From Pinisolibacter sp040275425 (GTDB taxonomy: Bacteria > Pseudomonadota > Alphaproteobacteria > Rhizobiales > Ancalomicrobiaceae), in the NCBI GenBank assembly GCA_040275425.1, contig JBEOKB010000241.1, positions 1 through 39,013 of the forward strand: a stretch of DNA of 39,013 nucleotides, read 5' to 3'. Below are positions 15,304 through 23,703 of this stretch, piece by piece. Position 1 is the stretch's first letter; each line of letters starts with the position of its first letter. The translations under genes and the position numbers were made by a program. Below the pieces are notes generated by a model. That model did not search any database and was not told the origin of the DNA. It was given only the letters and a program-made list of their open reading frames with translations.

Positions 15304-15380
15304 GGGGAACTCCGAGGGATCGATTGACACGAGAAAAAATTATCGTAAAACAGTAAAAAGTCAATCCCTGGAGTGAAGCC
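15304..15380. promoter_or_regulatory. AT-rich divergent promoter of DUF2975/Xre pair and lipoprotein gene
   Basis: A sharply AT-rich stretch (about 15331-15362, many A runs such as GAAAAAATTATCG and AAAACAGTAAAAA) lies between divergent genes and is the obvious promoter/operator region. TCGTAAAACAGTAAAAAG could contain a short repeated TAAAA motif for the Xre protein. No -35/-10 pair can be fixed with confidence. Confidence 0.45.
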
Positions 15381-16001
15381 ATGTCGCCTCTTTCGATCGC
15401 TCCCCGCCGTTTCGCCGCCGCGCTGGCGGCCGGGTTCGTTCTCGCCGGGCTCGGCGCCTGCACGGTGGTTCCGGCCAAGACGCTGTGGGCGATGCGCAAC
15501 TTCGACCCGATGACCACCGATCCGGCGCGGCTCAGGGCGGCGGTGGCGATGCCGAGCGAAGCCTTTCCGGCCAAGGGTGGGGCGAAGCTGGTGATGTCCC
15601 AGGCGCGCAAGGGTGGGGCGGACGAGGTGAAGATCGAGCTGATGCTGGAGGAGGTGCCGCTCGCGTCGGAGACCGGGCTCGGCGCCGTGAAGCCGAAGGC
15701 GGGGCAGGAGGCGCGGGCCTATCGCATCGCCGCCGCCGACATGCCCCGGCTGGTCGAGGCGCGGGCGAGGGCGCGCGAGCGGGCGGCGGCGGCGCCGGGC
15801 GTGTACCAGGGCACGCTGTCGGTCGGGATCGACGGGTGCCGGCCGGCGGACGCGCCGGTGCCGAAGGAGTTCCGGGTCTCGACCTGGATGAAGACGGCGG
15901 AGACGGGCGAATATCTCACCGTGCTCGACGACGTCGATCTGGTGGCGATGGTCGGCGCGGACAAGTTCGCGGCGGAGGCGAAGATCTGCGAGGCGCGGTG
16001 A
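15381..16001 (+). CDS. Predicted lipoprotein of unknown function
   Basis: A 206-residue exported lipoprotein. The signal peptide (RRFAAALAAGFVLAGLGAC) ends in the lipobox LGAC with C27 as the lipidation site. The mature part begins TVVPAKTLWAMRNFDPMTTDPARLRAAVAMP, and I do not recognise a domain. The segment AMRNFDPMTTDPARLRAAV suggests a domain conserved in alphaproteobacterial lipoproteins. It is divergent from the DUF2975/Xre pair and convergent with the MoxR gene 3 bases downstream. Confidence 0.75.
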   Translation: MSPLSIAPRRFAAALAAGFVLAGLGACTVVPAKTLWAMRNFDPMTTDPARLRAAVAMPSEAFPAKGGAKLVMSQARKGGADEVKIELMLEEVPLASETGLGAVKPKAGQEARAYRIAAADMPRLVEARARARERAAAAPGVYQGTLSVGIDGCRPADAPVPKEFRVSTWMKTAETGEYLTVLDDVDLVAMVGADKFAAEAKICEAR

Positions 16002-16004
16002 GCC

Positions 16005-16850
16005 TCACCGCCCCTCGCGGCGGGAGATGAAGGCGAGGCGCTCGAACAGGTGGACGTCCTGCTCGTTCTTCAGGAGCGCGCCGGCGAGCGGCGGGATGAC
16101 CTTGCGCGGGTCGGACTGGCGCAGGGTGTCCTCGTCGACGTCCTCGTTGAGGAGCAGCTTGATCCAGTCGAGCAGCTCGGAGGTCGACGGCTTCTTCTTC
16201 AGCCCCGGCACGTCGCGCACGGCGAAGAAGACGCGCAGGGCCTCCTCGAGCAGGCGCTTCTTGAGGCCGGGGAAGTGGACCTCGACGATCGAGGCCATGG
16301 TCTCGGCGTCGGGGAAGCGGATGTAGTGGAAGAAGCAGCGGCGCAGGAAGGCGTCCGGCAGTTCCTTCTCGTTGTTGGAGGTCACGATCACCACGGGGCG
16401 GCGGCGGGCGCGGATGGTCTCGCCGGTCTCGTAGACGTGGAATTCCATGCGATCGATCTCGAGGAGGAGATCGTTGGGGAACTCGATGTCGGCCTTGTCG
16501 ATCTCGTCGATGAGCAGGACCGGCCGCTCGTCGGCGGTGAAGGCCTCCCACAGCTTGCCGCGCTTGATGTAGTTGCGGATGTCCTTGACGCGCTCGTCGC
16601 CGATCTGGCCGTCGCGCAGGCGCGAGACCGCGTCGTATTCGTAGAGGCCCTGGTGAGCCTTGGTGGTCGACTTGACGTGCCACTCGATCAGGGGGGCGCG
16701 AAGGGCGGCGGCGATCTCGTGGGCCAGCACGGTCTTGCCGGTGCCGGGCTCGCCCTTGACCAGGAGGGGGCGCTCGAGGGTGATCGCGGCATTGACGGCG
16801 ATCCGGAGATCCTCGGTGGCGACGTAGTCGGAGGTGCCTTCGAAGCGCAT
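16005..16850 (-). CDS. MoxR-family AAA+ ATPase
   Basis: A 281-residue AAA+ protein. Walker A is GEPGTGKT (33-40), Walker B LLIDEIDKAD (110-119), sensor 1 VTSNNEKELPDAFLRRCFFHYI with the arginine finger, and the MoxR lid follows. GGGAG precedes the ATG by 5 bases. MoxR ATPases act with VWA proteins as chaperones for metalloenzyme or complex maturation in the cytosol. The CoxE-type VWA gene at 5812-6987 is a good partner candidate, although the two are normally adjacent. The gene is divergent from flgE and shares its 238-base upstream region, including the predicted enhancer palindromes. Confidence 0.92.
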   Translation of the reverse strand: MRFEGTSDYVATEDLRIAVNAAITLERPLLVKGEPGTGKTVLAHEIAAALRAPLIEWHVKSTTKAHQGLYEYDAVSRLRDGQIGDERVKDIRNYIKRGKLWEAFTADERPVLLIDEIDKADIEFPNDLLLEIDRMEFHVYETGETIRARRRPVVIVTSNNEKELPDAFLRRCFFHYIRFPDAETMASIVEVHFPGLKKRLLEEALRVFFAVRDVPGLKKKPSTSELLDWIKLLLNEDVDEDTLRQSDPRKVIPPLAGALLKNEQDVHLFERLAFISRREGR

Positions 16851-16914
16851 GGGATCTCCCTGATATCTCGTCCGTTTCCGCGTCCGGCCGGGCCAGATCC
16901 TGCCGAGGCGGGTA

Positions 16915-16947
16915 GGCAGAAACTGCCCCGAGCGGGCAGAGCTTGCC
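16915..16947. promoter_or_regulatory. Two GGCA-N5-TGCC palindromes upstream of flgE (candidate activator sites)
   Basis: GGCAGAAACTGCC at 16915-16927 and GGCAGAGCTTGCC at 16935-16947 (the second extended to CGGGCA...TGCCCG) have centres exactly 20 bp apart, two DNA turns. They lie about 97 and 117 bases before the predicted sigma-54 start, where enhancers for a FlbD/NtrC-type activator would be. The same motif recurs upstream of flgI and flgF. Confidence 0.6.
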
Positions 16948-17011
16948 CGTCGACCGCGCCAGCATAATCGGCGGCCGCGCGGAAAACAAAGGAAAATCAG
17001 GGCGATGGCTC

Positions 17012-17026
17012 TGGCACGGCGCTTGC
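17012..17026 (+). promoter_or_regulatory. Sigma-54 promoter of flgE
   Basis: TGGCACGGCGCTTGC matches the -24/-12 consensus TGGCAC-N5-TTGC at every defined position. Predicted transcription starts near 17038, about 50 bases before the flgE ATG. Confidence 0.85.
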
Positions 17027-17088
17027 GAACTCAGTGACTGATCGGGCCGACGTGCCCAGTGTACGAGTTCAGACGTCAGAGGTGTTTC

Positions 17089-18411
17089 ATGGGTGTCTAT
17101 GATGCGATGACCAATGCGGTGGGCGGGCTCAATGCTCAGGCCTACGCGTTGCAGAACATCTCCGGCAACATCGCCAATTCGGGGACCATCGGCTACAAGG
17201 CGGTCGATACGGCGTTCCAGGATCTCTTGACGTCGACCGGCACCAGCGCCCAGACCCAGACCTCCGGGTCGGTGCTGGCGCGCTCGCAGACCACCACCAC
17301 CAACCAGGGCACGATCTCGTCCTCGTCGGTCTCCACCAACATGGCGATCTCGGGCGAGGGCTATTTCCAGGTCCAGGCGAAGGCGGGCGAGTCCGACGGG
17401 CAGACGGTTCTGACCAACCAGAACGTCTACACCCGCCAGGGCGACTTCTCGATGAGCGCCGAGGGATATCTGGTCAATTCGTCGGGCTACTACCTCACTG
17501 GCATCCCGATCGACCCGGTCACCGGCAACGTCACCGGTTCGATCTCCGAGCCGATCCTGGTCGACACCGGTCTGATTCCGGCCAAGGAGACCACCTCGAT
17601 CGCCTATGCCGGCAACCTGCCGTCCGACTCCTCGGTGGTGACGATCGATCCGGTCGACCTCGGCAGCTCGTCCGGCTATCCGGCGACGATCGCGGCGGCC
17701 GACAACGAGACCTTCCTGTCGCAGTCGCTGTCGGGCGGTTCGGTGACGGCGTACGACGAGCAGGGCAACGAGGTCAACATCCAGCTGCGCTGGGCCAAGA
17801 CCGCCGCCAACACCTGGAACGCCTACTATCAGTCCAATTCGACCGCGACCGGCACGGCGGCGCAGTGGACCTCGATCGGCACGACCTTCACCTTCTCGAG
17901 CGCCGGCGCGCTCACCTCGCCGGCGACCGACTCGGTGGCGATCTCGGGCCTCTCGGTCGACGGCACCAGCCTGGGGACGATCGGCTTCAACTACGGCGGA
18001 CGCCTGACCCAGTACAACTCGGGCACGACCGTCACCGAGAACGACATCACCCAGAACGGCTACGCCTCGGGCCGCTTCACCAATCTGGCGGTGAGCACCG
18101 ACGGCATGGTCACGGCGACCTACTCGAACGGCAAGACCATCGACCTCTACAAGGTCGGCGTCTACGTCTTCAACGGCGACGCCGATCTCCTGGCGCTGTC
18201 GGGCAACGCCTATGCGGCGACCAAGACGTCGGGCAACGCCATTCTGTCGTCGACCGGAACGGTCATGGGCGGGGCGATCGAGTCGTCCAACGTCGACATC
18301 ACCGACCAGTTCTCGAAGATGATCATCACCCAGCAGGCCTATTCGGCCAACTCGAAGGTGATCTCCACCGCGAACACCATGATGCAGGACGTCCTCGACA
18401 TCATCCGGTGA
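17089..18411 (+). CDS. flgE: Flagellar hook protein FlgE
   Basis: A 440-residue hook subunit. The N-terminus MGVYDAMTNAVGGLNAQAYALQNISGNIANSGTIGYK is the flagellar rod/hook signature, the middle shows the FlgE domain (TLGFKtype INxxxxTxxGxxxxTRxGDF pattern as VYTRQGDFSMSAEGYLVNSSGYYLTG), and the C-terminus SSNVDITDQFSKMIITQQAYSANSKVISTANTMMQDVL is the conserved coiled-coil tail. It polymerises outside the cell into the hook that joins basal body and filament. AGAGG precedes the ATG at 17089; a frame extension to 17059 would overlap the promoter leader. It is the first gene of flgE-flgK-flgL, driven by the sigma-54 promoter upstream. Confidence 0.95.
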   Translation: MGVYDAMTNAVGGLNAQAYALQNISGNIANSGTIGYKAVDTAFQDLLTSTGTSAQTQTSGSVLARSQTTTTNQGTISSSSVSTNMAISGEGYFQVQAKAGESDGQTVLTNQNVYTRQGDFSMSAEGYLVNSSGYYLTGIPIDPVTGNVTGSISEPILVDTGLIPAKETTSIAYAGNLPSDSSVVTIDPVDLGSSSGYPATIAAADNETFLSQSLSGGSVTAYDEQGNEVNIQLRWAKTAANTWNAYYQSNSTATGTAAQWTSIGTTFTFSSAGALTSPATDSVAISGLSVDGTSLGTIGFNYGGRLTQYNSGTTVTENDITQNGYASGRFTNLAVSTDGMVTATYSNGKTIDLYKVGVYVFNGDADLLALSGNAYAATKTSGNAILSSTGTVMGGAIESSNVDITDQFSKMIITQQAYSANSKVISTANTMMQDVLDIIR

Positions 18412-18457
18412 CGTCTCTCGCTCGGCAAATGCGTAACTGTTTGCAAGGGGCGTTTCG

Positions 18458-20254
18458 ATGGGTCTCACTTCCACGGTAGCCTTGACGGCCGGTGGTCTGA
18501 AGGCGGCGCAGCGCGCCACCGAGATCGTCGCGAACAACATCTCCTCGGCGAGCGTCGACGGCTACACGTCGAAGACCGCGGTCGTCTCGGGCATCTACAC
18601 CGAGAACGGCATCGTCGGCTTCCGCGCGGAGATCACCCGCGCGTTCGATCAGGAGGTCTACGACCAGCTCATCGGCGCAACGGGGACGACGTCCTATCTC
18701 GGCGTGCGCAGCGACTATCTCACCCAGATCGACTCCCTGATGGGCACGACCGTCAACGGCGCGACGCTGTCGACGGCGCTGGCGACCTTCTCGGCCGATC
18801 TGCAGACGCTGGCCGCGCAGCCCGACGACGACAGCGCGCAGATCGTCGCGGCCAATTCGGGCGCGGCGCTCGTCCAGACCCTGCGCGCGACGGCCACCTC
18901 GGTGCAGGAGATCGCCGCCGGCGTGGAGGCCGACATCGGCGACGCGGTGGTCAAGGTCAACACGCTGCTCGGCAAGATCGCCGATCTCAACGCGCAGGTC
19001 GCGTCGAGTTCGGCGCAGGGGTTCGACACCACCGGTCTCCTCGACGAGACCGACAAGGCGGTGCTGGAACTGTCGTCCTACCTCGACGTGCAGACGGTGC
19101 GGGCGGCGAACGGCACCGTGCGGGTGTCGACCGGCGAGGCGCTGACGCTGGTCGACAACGCGCGCGAGACCCAGTTCGCCCGCAATCGCGAGGGACAGCT
19201 GATCGTCGCCAACGACGGCAACGGCGAACTCGACGTCATCGAGGCCGGGCTGATCACCTCGGGCTCGATCGCCGGGCTCTATTCGGTGCGCGACACGATG
19301 CTGCCGCAGGTCCAGAGCCAGCTCGATCAGTTCGCGGCGACACTGGCGCGGACCTTCTCCGACACCACCACGGCGGGGACGGCGGCGACGGTGGGGGCGG
19401 CGACCGGGTTCTCGGTCGATCTCGCGGGCCTCCAGTCGGGCAACACCGTCGACCTCACCTGGAAGGACGGCGCGACCGGCGCGTCGCACACCGTCACCTT
19501 CGTCAAGGTGAGCGATCCGACCGCGCTGCCGCTCGACGGCTCGGCGACGTTCGATCCGAACGACACGGTGGTCGGCATCGACTTCTCCGGTGGCACGGCC
19601 TCGGTGGTGTCGCAGATCCAGGCGGCGCTGGGGTCGGCCTTCGCGGTCACCAATCCGAGCGGCACCACGTTGCGGATCGTCGACGACGGGGCGGCGGCGA
19701 CGGTCGACGTGACCGCGCTCTCCACCACCACCACGGCGACGACGACCCAGAGCGGCAGCACGGCGATGCCGCTGTTCACCGACAACGGCGGCGCCTTCAC
19801 CGGCAGTTTCGACGGCGGTTCGCAGCTCGACGGGTTCGCGACGCGCATCCGGCTGAACAGCGCGGTGGCGGGCGATCCGTCACTGCTGGTGCGCTACTCG
19901 TCGACCACCGAGGCGGCCGACGCGACCCGGGTCGATCAGATGATCGATCGGCTCGCCGACGGCACCTCGTGGGTGTCGCTCGGGGGCGGTCTCACCTCGA
20001 TGAAGAAGACGCTCGCCGACTATTCGACCTCGATGGTGGCCCATTGGGCGGCACAGTCAGACAGCGCCGACACCGACCTGAACAACCAGGAAGTGGTGCA
20101 GGCGACCCTGCAGTCGTCGATGAGCGACATCTCTTCGGTCGGCACCGACAGTGAATTGGCCAAGCTGATCCAGTTACAGTCGATGTATTCGGCCAATGCG
20201 CAGGTGCTGTCGACGCTGCGGGACATGCTCGACCGTCTCTACAACAGCATGTGA
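18458..20254 (+). CDS. flgK: Hook-filament junction protein FlgK (HAP1)
   Basis: A 598-residue protein. It begins MGLTSTVALTAGGLKAAQRATEIVANNISSASVDGYT, the FlgK N-terminal helix and ANNISS motif. The C-terminus ends NNQEVVQATLQSSMSDISSVGTDSELAKLIQLQSMYSANAQVLSTLRDMLDRLYNSM, the coiled-coil zipper of hook-associated proteins. A Thr/Ala-rich surface domain lies near residues 300-470. It forms the first junction ring between hook and flagellin. It lies 46 bases after flgE and 27 before flgL, so the three form one transcription unit. Confidence 0.93.
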   Translation: MGLTSTVALTAGGLKAAQRATEIVANNISSASVDGYTSKTAVVSGIYTENGIVGFRAEITRAFDQEVYDQLIGATGTTSYLGVRSDYLTQIDSLMGTTVNGATLSTALATFSADLQTLAAQPDDDSAQIVAANSGAALVQTLRATATSVQEIAAGVEADIGDAVVKVNTLLGKIADLNAQVASSSAQGFDTTGLLDETDKAVLELSSYLDVQTVRAANGTVRVSTGEALTLVDNARETQFARNREGQLIVANDGNGELDVIEAGLITSGSIAGLYSVRDTMLPQVQSQLDQFAATLARTFSDTTTAGTAATVGAATGFSVDLAGLQSGNTVDLTWKDGATGASHTVTFVKVSDPTALPLDGSATFDPNDTVVGIDFSGGTASVVSQIQAALGSAFAVTNPSGTTLRIVDDGAAATVDVTALSTTTTATTTQSGSTAMPLFTDNGGAFTGSFDGGSQLDGFATRIRLNSAVAGDPSLLVRYSSTTEAADATRVDQMIDRLADGTSWVSLGGGLTSMKKTLADYSTSMVAHWAAQSDSADTDLNNQEVVQATLQSSMSDISSVGTDSELAKLIQLQSMYSANAQVLSTLRDMLDRLYNSM

Positions 20255-20281
20255 GCACGAGAGTAGAGTAGGGGTATCGTC

Positions 20282-21778
20282 ATGGACGTCACCTATGCCT
20301 ATACGGGGCTGAACTCGAGCCAGACGCGGCGTCTGGTCGAGCAGCGTCGTCTGATGACGGACCTCGTCACTCAGGAGAACACCGGGCTCAAGTCGCAGAC
20401 CTATGCCGGGGTCTCCCATCGCTCGCTGACGCTGGCGTTCCAGAGCAAGGTCGTCGAGGCCGAGGCCTACAAGTCGACCATCGCCACGGTCGATCCGCGC
20501 CTGTCGCTGATCGGCAACGCGATCGAAGCGCTGTCGGCGCTGTCGAACGAGACGTCGGGCGAGCTGGGCCAGAACGGCTTCACCCTGACCTCGAGCGGCA
20601 AGACGCCGGAACAGACGATGGCCCTCAACTCGCTCGAGGGCTACGTGTCGACCCTCAACAGCGAGTACGACGGCATCTACGTGTTCGGCGGCAAGGCGAC
20701 CGACACCCCGCCGGTGGTCGACACCAACACCCTGCTCGAGGGCAGCGGCCTCAAGGCCGGGTTCAAGACGGTGGCGGCGCAGCGCCTTCAGGCCGACAAG
20801 GGCTCGGACGGGCTCGGGCGGCTCGATCTCACCCAGACCGGCACTTCGGTCACGTTGGCCGAGGACGGCACCCATCCGTTCGGCTTCAAGCTGTCGGCGG
20901 CGACGTCGACGCTCGCCAATGCGACGATCAGCGGGCCGACCGGCGCGCCGCCGTCGATCGGCGTGGCGTTCACCGGCGTGCCGAATGCGGACCAGGGGAT
21001 CGAGCTGACGCTGACCCTGCCGGACGGCTCCACCAAGGCGATCTCGCTCAAGGCGGGCGCGACGGCGGATGCGACCAAGGGCGTCTTCGCCATCGGCGCG
21101 ACCGCGGCCGACACGGCCACCAACTTCCAGACGGCGCTGCAGACGGCGCTGCAGACGGCGGCCGACACCGACCTCACCGCCGCCTCGGCGGTGGAGGCGG
21201 CGAACAACTTCTTCGACACGAGCGGCGGCGGCACGCCGATGCGGGTGGCGGGTCCTCCCTACGACACCGCGACCGCGCTGGTGGCGGGCACCGACGCCGA
21301 CACCGTGATCTGGTACCGGGGCACCAACGATGCCGGCAACGCGCGCGCGGACGCCTCGGCGCGGGTCGATTCCGATCTGACGATCGAATACGGCACCCGG
21401 GCCAACGAGAGGGCCTTCGTCGAGCAGATCAAGCAGCTCGCGGTGCTGGCGACGCTCGACGTCTCGGCCGGCGGGACGGCGGACACGGCGCGCTATCAGG
21501 CGGCGGTCGACCGCACCAAGCCGATTCTGGGCAAGACCACCGGCAGCGACAGTCTACAGGCGGTGGCGACGACGATCGTCGGGGCGCAGAAGGCGTCGGA
21601 GATGGCCTCCGACCGGCTCGATCTCGCGAACCGCACCTATACGTCGGCGATCGAGGCCAACATGAACGCCGACGACACCGAGCTGGCGGTGATGATCACC
21701 ACGCTGCAGACGCAGATCGAGGCGAGCTACAAGGCGACCTCGATCCTCTACAAGCTGTCGCTCACCGACTATCTGTGA
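20282..21778 (+). CDS. flgL: Hook-filament junction protein FlgL (HAP3)
   Basis: A 498-residue protein, long for FlgL (about 300-350 in many species). The flagellin-like N-terminus is SSQTRRLVEQRRLMTDLVTQENTGLKSQTYAG, and EYDGIYVFGGKATDTPPV marks the FlgL-type domain. The C-terminus MNADDTELAVMITTLQTQIEASYKATSILYKLSLTDYL is the conserved D0 helix. The extra length is a Thr/Ala/Asp-rich insertion at about 200-340, probably surface exposed. AGGGG lies before the ATG. The third gene of the hook unit, it is followed by two glycosyltransferase genes. Confidence 0.92.
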   Translation: MDVTYAYTGLNSSQTRRLVEQRRLMTDLVTQENTGLKSQTYAGVSHRSLTLAFQSKVVEAEAYKSTIATVDPRLSLIGNAIEALSALSNETSGELGQNGFTLTSSGKTPEQTMALNSLEGYVSTLNSEYDGIYVFGGKATDTPPVVDTNTLLEGSGLKAGFKTVAAQRLQADKGSDGLGRLDLTQTGTSVTLAEDGTHPFGFKLSAATSTLANATISGPTGAPPSIGVAFTGVPNADQGIELTLTLPDGSTKAISLKAGATADATKGVFAIGATAADTATNFQTALQTALQTAADTDLTAASAVEAANNFFDTSGGGTPMRVAGPPYDTATALVAGTDADTVIWYRGTNDAGNARADASARVDSDLTIEYGTRANERAFVEQIKQLAVLATLDVSAGGTADTARYQAAVDRTKPILGKTTGSDSLQAVATTIVGAQKASEMASDRLDLANRTYTSAIEANMNADDTELAVMITTLQTQIEASYKATSILYKLSLTDYL

Positions 21779-21839
21779 CGGCTCGCGCCGTTTCGGGGCA
21801 CCGTCGCCCGAGGGGGGAGGCGGCGCGGCGATTCACCCT

Positions 21840-21870
21840 CCGTTAACCATCGTTGCCTATGGGTTAACGG
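21840..21870. promoter_or_regulatory. CCGTTAACC inverted repeat upstream of the glycosyltransferase pair
   Basis: CCGTTAACC (21840-21848) and GGTTAACGG (21862-21870) form a perfect 9-bp inverted repeat with a 13-base spacer, ending 20 bases before the glycosyltransferase start. The left arm continues as TTAACCAT, known as a CtrA half-site. The two TTAA cores are 17 bases apart, not the classical 7, so a CtrA-class site is plausible but not proven. Confidence 0.5.
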
Positions 21871-21890
21871 GATCCGAGGGAGAATCGTCG

Positions 21891-22721
21891 ATGAAGGTGA
21901 TGTTCGCCACGCCGGTCTACGGAGAGACCATGTCGACCGGCTGCCATCTGTCGATCATCGACACGATGCGCTTCTTCGGGCGCGAGTTTCCCGACATCGG
22001 CTTCTCCTCGCGAGTGTTGTCGACGTCGTTCTTTCCGACGGCGCGCAACATCCTGGCGAGCAACTTCCTCGCCGACGAGAGCGCGAGCCATCTCTTCTTC
22101 GTCGATCCCGACATGAGCTTCTCGCCGGAGCTGGTCGCAAAGATGCTGGCGTTCGGCAAGCCGGTGGTGGGGGCGATCTATCCGGAGAAGGCGTCGGACT
22201 TCGACGCCTTCCGCCGCGCCGCGGCCAAGGCGTCGTCGAACCTGCAGGCGCAGATGTCGGCGGTCGGCTACGTCTACGGCGGCGATGCGCTGGTGGGGCG
22301 GGTCGGGCGCGACGGCGTGCGGGAGATCGAGGTGGTCGACGGTTTCGCCCGGGTCGTCCGCGCCGGCACGGGGCTGCTGATGATCACGCGCGAGGCGCTG
22401 GTCGAGATGCGCGACCGGCTGCCGGGACTGTGGGTCGCGGAGCCGGCGGAATGGCTGAACGCGACCGGGCTCACGCGCGGGGCGGGCTACATCCAGTGCT
22501 TCGACGTGGTGCCACAGCGCGACGGCACGCAGATCGGCTCGGACGTGGCGTTCTCCGATCGCTGGGTGAAGGGGTGCGGCGGCGAGATCTGGTCGTGCGT
22601 CGACGAGGCGATCATCCGCTCGGGCGCGGACAACTACGTCGGCCACTATCTGACCCATCTCCAGGCGACGGCGGGACCCGAGCGGGTGATCGTGGCGGAA
22701 ACCTCCGCGAACGCCGGCTGA
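21891..22721 (+). CDS. Glycosyltransferase-like protein, probable flagellin/filament modification (copy 1)
   Basis: A 276-residue protein beginning MKVMFATPVYGETMSTGCH, then FFPTARNILASNFLAD, then the metal-binding LFFVDPDMSFSPELVAKML with DPD at 72-74, and KPVVGAIYPEK. This pattern (nucleotide-binding ATPxY strand, DxD at the end of a hydrophobic strand) is that of small GT-A glycosyltransferases. Its neighbour 20 bases downstream is a paralogue with the same motifs. Lying between flgL and the flagellin genes, it probably glycosylates flagellin or another filament protein; the sugar is unknown. GAGGGAG precedes the ATG. Its upstream TTAACC repeat suggests cell-cycle/flagellar control. Confidence 0.78.
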   Translation: MKVMFATPVYGETMSTGCHLSIIDTMRFFGREFPDIGFSSRVLSTSFFPTARNILASNFLADESASHLFFVDPDMSFSPELVAKMLAFGKPVVGAIYPEKASDFDAFRRAAAKASSNLQAQMSAVGYVYGGDALVGRVGRDGVREIEVVDGFARVVRAGTGLLMITREALVEMRDRLPGLWVAEPAEWLNATGLTRGAGYIQCFDVVPQRDGTQIGSDVAFSDRWVKGCGGEIWSCVDEAIIRSGADNYVGHYLTHLQATAGPERVIVAETSANAG

Positions 22722-22741
22722 ACCGACATCGAGGGCTTCCC

Positions 22742-23617
22742 ATGAAGATCCTGATCGCGACGCCGGCCTACCGCGACCAGGTGATGCGCGGCTATCACGA
22801 GACGGTGTGCGAGCTGATCACGCTGTTCGCGGCGCGGTTTCCCTTCGTCGAGTTCGAACAGAAGATCATCGACGTGCCGCTGCTGACGACGGCGCGCAAC
22901 ATCCTCGCCTCGATCGTGCTCGACGATCCGAGCTTCACCCATCTCCTGTTCATCGACGCCGACATGGCGTTCTCGCCGATGCTGGTGGCGCGGATGCTGG
23001 CGTTCCGCAAGCCGGTGATCGGCGCGTTCTACCCGGAGAAGAAGGTCCACTGGGCCCGGCTCGCGGCGGCGATGACGCCGGAGCGCACCACGGTGCAGGC
23101 GCGGCTGATCGCGTCGAGCTACGTGTGCGGCGGCAACGAGATCTCCGAGATCCGGTCGAGCGGGCAGGTGGTGACGCGGGTGGTCGACGGGTTCGTGCGG
23201 GCGCACGCCTGCGGCGCCGGGGCGATGCTGATCGAGCGGCAGGTGTTCGAGCGGCTGCGCGAGGTTCACCCCGAGCTGTGGGTCGAGGCGCCGGGCGAGC
23301 AGATCCGCGCCTGGGGGCTCGAGCGCGGCGGGCTGTTGCAGTGCTTCGACGGGCGGCTCAACGAGCAGGGCTATCACGTCAGCGAGGACGTGGCGTTCTG
23401 CCTGCGCTGGACCGACGTCGGCGGGGAGATCTGGGCGGCGGTCGACGAGGCGATCGTGCACTCGGGCTCGACGCGGTTCCAGGGCCATGCCCTGATCCAT
23501 CTGAAGGGCGAGAAGGGCCTGAGGATGCGCGACGTGCGGCGTCGCTCCAGGGGGGCGAGCGACCGCTGGTACGTGCGGGCGCTGGCGGCGCCGGCCGAGC
23601 CGAAGTCCAGGCGCTGA
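22742..23617 (+). CDS. Glycosyltransferase-like protein, paralogue of the preceding gene (copy 2)
   Basis: A 291-residue protein starting MKILIATPAYRDQVMRGYHE, then LLTTARNILASIVLDD and LLFIDADMAFSPMLVARML with DAD at 72-74, then KPVIGAFYPEKK and, near the end, SEDVAFCLRWTDVGGEIWAAVDEAIVHSG, which mirrors SDVAFSDRWVKGCGGEIWSCVDEAIIRSG in copy 1. The basic tail (RMRDVRRRSRGASDRW) is not in copy 1. The start at 22742 is fixed by the family N-terminus and GAGGG 8 bases upstream, although the frame runs back into copy 1. It is convergent with the first flagellin gene. Copy 1 and copy 2 may add successive sugars. Confidence 0.78.
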   Translation: MKILIATPAYRDQVMRGYHETVCELITLFAARFPFVEFEQKIIDVPLLTTARNILASIVLDDPSFTHLLFIDADMAFSPMLVARMLAFRKPVIGAFYPEKKVHWARLAAAMTPERTTVQARLIASSYVCGGNEISEIRSSGQVVTRVVDGFVRAHACGAGAMLIERQVFERLREVHPELWVEAPGEQIRAWGLERGGLLQCFDGRLNEQGYHVSEDVAFCLRWTDVGGEIWAAVDEAIVHSGSTRFQGHALIHLKGEKGLRMRDVRRRSRGASDRWYVRALAAPAEPKSRR

Positions 23618-23651
23618 CGGCGCGCAGGCCTTCGCGGGCCGAGAAAAAGAA

Positions 23652-23681
23652 GAGGCGGCGGTGCCTCGGCCCCGCCGCCTC
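23652..23681 (-). terminator. Terminator of the minus-strand flagellin gene
   Basis: GAGGCGGCGG (23652-23661) pairs with CCGCCGCCTC (23672-23681) across 10 bases. On the minus strand the hairpin is followed by TTCTTTTTCTC, a good U-tract. It lies between the convergent ends of the second glycosyltransferase gene and fliC copy 1. Confidence 0.8.
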
Positions 23682-23703
23682 GAATTGTCGCGTGTCGGTT
23701 CGA

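Noticed and set aside
21121..21170. Short direct repeats (CAGACGGCGCTG) in flgL
   Set aside because: In-frame repetition of Ala/Thr/Gln codons in the variable insertion of FlgL; no sign of a separate element.
21779..21839. Possible sigma-54 element GGGCAC-N5-CCCG before the first glycosyltransferase
   Set aside because: The -12 half does not match TTGC and the first base of the -24 half is wrong; the TTAACC repeat is the stronger signal.
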